From Coprothermobacter sp. (GTDB lineage: Bacteria; Coprothermobacterota; Coprothermobacteria; Coprothermobacterales; Coprothermobacteraceae): 7,410 nucleotides of DNA. Shown in pieces: positions 4,843 to 7,410 of the stretch (position 1 is the first letter of the stretch; each line of letters opens with the position of its first letter). A model generated the notes under the pieces. That model worked only from the letters and a program-made list of their open reading frames with translations, had not been told where the DNA came from and searched no databases. Where the stretch lies: contig DMVM01000088.1 in assembly GCA_003476705.1 (NCBI GenBank), positions 1,720 to 9,129 of the forward strand, given 5' to 3'. The position numbers and the translations under genes were made by a program.

Positions 4843-6117
4843 ATGACCGGGATGAACAAGCTCATGTACCTGATAATGTTTGTCACTGTGTGCATATTTG
4901 TTCTGTTACTGCCGCTGATGGACTACATTCCCAGAAACAGCTGGGCAGTGAAGCTCTCAGATGTACCGGTATTTGCGCCGTCAACAGCACAGGAAAATAC
5001 CAGAATAATCTTTACCAGGCAAGTGGCAGAAACAGCAAAACAAGAAAGTGACTTAGAATCGCACATAAGAGTGCCCGTCACCTGGACAAAAGAGCAAACC
5101 GTAGTGAACATTCTCACAGGTGCACATGCCGGCATTAACAACTTCAGAAGTAACAACAGTTCGCCTTATCTGTACACACTTAGTCATCTGGATGGATACG
5201 CCACCTTGAGCAACGTGCCTGAAAACCTTGGTTTCTTAAACCGCCTTGCAAAAGGTGACAAGCTGGAAATAACCTTCACAGAAGAAGTAACAGAGCTAAA
5301 GCCCGGTGACTTAGCTCTGGAAATAAATCACGGGGCAGTCAACCTGTACGGGTTGGTACTCGTAAAAGAAAAACTCCCTGCTAAAACCAGCGTGCGCATG
5401 CAGGTTTATGATGTGATGCCACTGGTAGCTAATTTAGCTGGCACACCCTATCCGCCTGGGTGCATTGGTAGTGTACCTTGGGAACTATTCCCCTTTGATA
5501 TGGAACTAAAAGCTTACCGAAACTTCTTTCTGCTTAGGCAAAAACTCGTGCTGGCTGATGGGTTTTCCACCTACCTGTTCGGCACTAGTGACCTTAGTGA
5601 CATTGATAGTTACAAACCGGGTATTAGTTACTACCAAGGAGAATACGAAAAAGCATTTAAGGAAGAACAAGAAATGATCACCCAAGCCATGAATCAAATT
5701 GACAGCACAGCAAGAAAGAAATGGCTTCTGGATTTGTCTCAACGCTGGTACTGGTTTGTGCTGGGTGCACTGTTCTTAGCCTGGCGATTTAATGTAAGGA
5801 TGATACCTGTGAGTATTGGGCTCATGCTTCTTTCCGCTTTGCTTGGCGGATTCTTGTTCAGGTTCACCCCACTGTTCTTGATAGGACCCGCCTTAGCTAC
5901 AGTGCCTATAGCCCTTCTATTTCCAGATATGGACACGGAATCCATATTCTACATGTCGGCAGCAATGGTTCTCATGTGGATGGGGCTGTTTGGAGCGAGA
6001 AGAACCTTAATTGTGACCAGCTCCCTGAGCATGTACATACTGTGGTCTTCCTTTTCCGTGGCGCTCGTAGCCGGAACTTTCACTATAGTAATGAGGTGGC
6101 ATGAGATATGGAGCTGA
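4843..6117 (+). CDS. Polytopic membrane protein with a large extracytoplasmic domain, sortase-like features, 424 aa
   Basis: I do not recognise a named family. One membrane span lies at about 8-28, then some 270 residues outside the cytoplasm. These are followed by a helical stretch (QGEYEKAFKEEQEM) and about five closely spaced C-terminal spans (about 302-316, 319-339, 341-360, 368-385 and 389-417). The outer domain has a strand-rich segment with YLYTLSHLDGYA (His115) followed by LGFLNRLAKGDKLEI. This recalls the sortase pattern 'GH.d....f..L..l..GD.i'. A single cysteine in PPGCIGS (Cys207) and arginines at 226 and 232 follow in sortase order, but the sortase TLxTC motif is absent. The ATG at 4843 follows GGCGGCGGGA at 8 bases; an ATG at 4852 is an alternative. 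The gene overlaps the next one by 10 bases. Confidence 0.85.
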   Translation: MTGMNKLMYLIMFVTVCIFVLLLPLMDYIPRNSWAVKLSDVPVFAPSTAQENTRIIFTRQVAETAKQESDLESHIRVPVTWTKEQTVVNILTGAHAGINNFRSNNSSPYLYTLSHLDGYATLSNVPENLGFLNRLAKGDKLEITFTEEVTELKPGDLALEINHGAVNLYGLVLVKEKLPAKTSVRMQVYDVMPLVANLAGTPYPPGCIGSVPWELFPFDMELKAYRNFFLLRQKLVLADGFSTYLFGTSDLSDIDSYKPGISYYQGEYEKAFKEEQEMITQAMNQIDSTARKKWLLDLSQRWYWFVLGALFLAWRFNVRMIPVSIGLMLLSALLGGFLFRFTPLFLIGPALATVPIALLFPDMDTESIFYMSAAMVLMWMGLFGARRTLIVTSSLSMYILWSSFSVALVAGTFTIVMRWHEIWS

Positions 6118-6851
6118 GAGTTGGTACAAGCGGCTTTTCCTACCAAGACTGGGTGGGAACCGTTTACCCTGAAACGCTGAAAAAAACACAATGGTTTGAC
6201 TACTACGCTACCGTTTTCAATACGGTGGAAATAAACAGCAGTTTCTATGCCATTCCAAGCAAGAAAACCGTAGACAGTTTATGCAGGAGAGCACCGAAAG
6301 GCTTCCTCTTTACCATGAAGGTGTATCAAGAGATTACCCACAAAGGGCATACAGAGCCGCTTCCACAAATGCTGGATGCGGTGAGCGCCATACCAGAAAA
6401 CGGACACAGCCTTATGCTGCTCTTGCAGTTTCCCTATTCCTTTCACAAGACACCGGAAAACATGAGCTACTTGCAAAACGTGTTGGAAGCCATACCTTTT
6501 GAAAAAACTGTGGAGATGAGGCATCCAGCTTGGTTTGATGAAGATTTAGTTAAAATATCACAAGACCTTGGCTTTGTTCCCGTATCGTTAGATTCGCCCT
6601 ACTTAAAGAAAATCATCCCCACGCGGACCCTGTACATGCGTTTTCACGGGAGGAATACTGAAAAATGGTGGCAGCATGAGGAAGCATATGAGCGATACGA
6701 TTATCTTTACAGTAAGCAAGAACTAACGGAGCTTGTAAAAGAGATAAAAGAAACCAAAAGTGATAGGTACCTACTTTACTTCAACAATCATTATCAGGGA
6801 AAGGCATTTAAGAACGCCCAAATGCTACTTGAACTATGGAATACAGACTAA
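6108..6851 (+). CDS. DUF72 (YecE/YunF-like) family protein, 247 aa
   Basis: DUF72 proteins are cytoplasmic TIM-barrel-like proteins, widespread and without a proven reaction. The family signatures are all visible. They are RVGTSGFSYQDWVGTVYP at residues 4-21, EINSSFYAIP at 41-50, FTMKVYQEITH at 68-78, VEMRHPAWF at 135-143, YMRFHGR at 176-182, and YFNNHYQGKAFKNAQML at 224-240. The length is typical and nothing is missing. The ATG lies 8 bases after GAGGTGG (6093-6099), within the 3' end of the membrane-protein gene, and the ATG...TGA overlap indicates translational coupling. The gene overlaps the following gene by 16 bases. Confidence 0.95.
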   Translation: MELRVGTSGFSYQDWVGTVYPETLKKTQWFDYYATVFNTVEINSSFYAIPSKKTVDSLCRRAPKGFLFTMKVYQEITHKGHTEPLPQMLDAVSAIPENGHSLMLLLQFPYSFHKTPENMSYLQNVLEAIPFEKTVEMRHPAWFDEDLVKISQDLGFVPVSLDSPYLKKIIPTRTLYMRFHGRNTEKWWQHEEAYERYDYLYSKQELTELVKEIKETKSDRYLLYFNNHYQGKAFKNAQMLLELWNTD

Positions 6852-7396
6852 TCCCGAAAGCGCTAAATCTAAAACCAAACCAAAACGTTGCTTTAATATC
6901 TGTGGACGCACTGGAGGAGCGCGATGCGTACAATCTGGTAGTTAGTTTTCTGAATGAAGTAGGAACTTATGGCTGGCTGCTTTTGGTTACCAGTAAACCA
7001 CAATTGTGGCATGAACAGCTTAAAGACAAAGACATCATGCACAGAACCATAATAACAAGGATGTCACGTCTGCGCAGTGTGAGAAGCACCACCCTGGACA
7101 GAGTGTTTGTTATACCCACGCCAAAGTACTTGGAAAGTTACTTGGTAGAAGCATACTACCTGCTACCAGAGAATGGCAGAGTGGAGGTGTTACTGCCTTT
7201 TGAACAGCAACTTGTGGAACGCTACAGAAAAACCTTGATGGAACAATCTTCCCGTGATAGCCTGCCCCTCCTACTTAAACTGGGCTTTGTGAACCCGTAT
7301 GTGGTCCTCAAAAGCGTGGGCCAGGAATCCTTAGCTGTGGCAGTGGGCACAAAAAAAGAGCCAACACCTGATTTTGATGATGAAATAGCCTACTAA
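6836..7396 (+). CDS. Uncharacterised protein, possibly a degenerate class I methyltransferase fold, 186 aa
   Basis: The protein is soluble, with no signal peptide and no membrane span. Its C-terminal half follows the late part of a class I SAM-dependent methyltransferase: TTLDRVFVIPTP (86-97), a helix with YLVEAYYLLPENGRVEVLLP (102-121), a long helix, then LLLKLGFVNPYVV (146-158) and a last strand LAVAVGTKK. The N-terminal half begins with a hydrophobic strand NVALISVDA where a methyltransferase would have its glycine-rich SAM-binding loop; no such loop is present. A catalytic role as a methyltransferase is therefore doubtful. The start at 6836 has no clear ribosome binding site, and translation probably depends on ribosomes finishing the overlapping DUF72 gene. 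The tail is acidic (PDFDDEIAY). It is the last complete gene in the window. Confidence 0.75.
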   Translation: MEYRLIPKALNLKPNQNVALISVDALEERDAYNLVVSFLNEVGTYGWLLLVTSKPQLWHEQLKDKDIMHRTIITRMSRLRSVRSTTLDRVFVIPTPKYLESYLVEAYYLLPENGRVEVLLPFEQQLVERYRKTLMEQSSRDSLPLLLKLGFVNPYVVLKSVGQESLAVAVGTKKEPTPDFDDEIAY

Positions 7397-7410
7397 GAAA
7401 TAAAACCGCC

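Noticed and set aside
4421..4843. 140-residue open frame on the minus strand opposite the kinase gene
   Set aside because: It lies antisense to the conserved kinase ATPase domain, is rich in Cys/Ser/His as expected for a shadow frame, and has no recognisable motif.
4728..5051. 107-residue plus-strand frame across the kinase/membrane-protein junction
   Set aside because: It overlaps two well-supported genes in another frame and its residues are an out-of-frame reading of both.

Overview
This 7.4 kb bacterial window carries ten protein-coding genes at moderate GC. Strong AGGAGG-type ribosome binding sites, the YvrJ/DUF2922/DUF1659 small-protein families and a biotin-dependent carboxyltransferase without a fused biotin domain suggest an anaerobic Firmicutes-like lineage. 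A thermophile of the Coprothermobacter or Thermoanaerobacter kind would fit, but this is inference from gene content and no marker gene fixes the taxon. There are no rRNA or tRNA genes, CRISPR arrays or insertion sequences.

Bases 1-840 are the 3' part of a pyruvate carboxylase subunit B / oxaloacetate decarboxylase alpha-type gene. It ends convergently against a small XRE-type repressor gene (870-1097, minus strand), and a 10-bp inverted repeat spans the junction. The repressor diverges from a compact block of four genes on the plus strand (1233-2388): a DUF1659-like protein, a DUF2922 protein, a strong intrinsic terminator, a YvrJ-family single-span membrane peptide, and a glucosaminidase without a signal peptide. 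A clean palindrome (GCATACA-AA-TGTATGC) lies just upstream of a TATACT -10 box in the divergent promoter region and is a good operator candidate. I read this block as a small repressor-controlled cassette whose last two genes resemble a holin plus endolysin pair. The two DUF proteins are made upstream of a terminator and probably in excess. This is the most interesting system in the window.

An 18-bp perfect hairpin (2401-2443) separates that cassette from a convergent lemA gene (2505-3044, minus strand). Divergent from lemA runs a likely four-gene operon on the plus strand (3209-7396): an orphan PAS-containing sensor histidine kinase, a polytopic membrane protein whose extracytoplasmic part has sortase-like features, a DUF72 (YecE-like) TIM-barrel protein, and a 186-residue protein whose C-terminal half resembles a class I methyltransferase but lacks the SAM-binding glycine motif. 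The last three are tightly packed: the membrane protein and DUF72 genes overlap by 10 bases, and the DUF72 and final genes by 16. No response regulator is present for the kinase.
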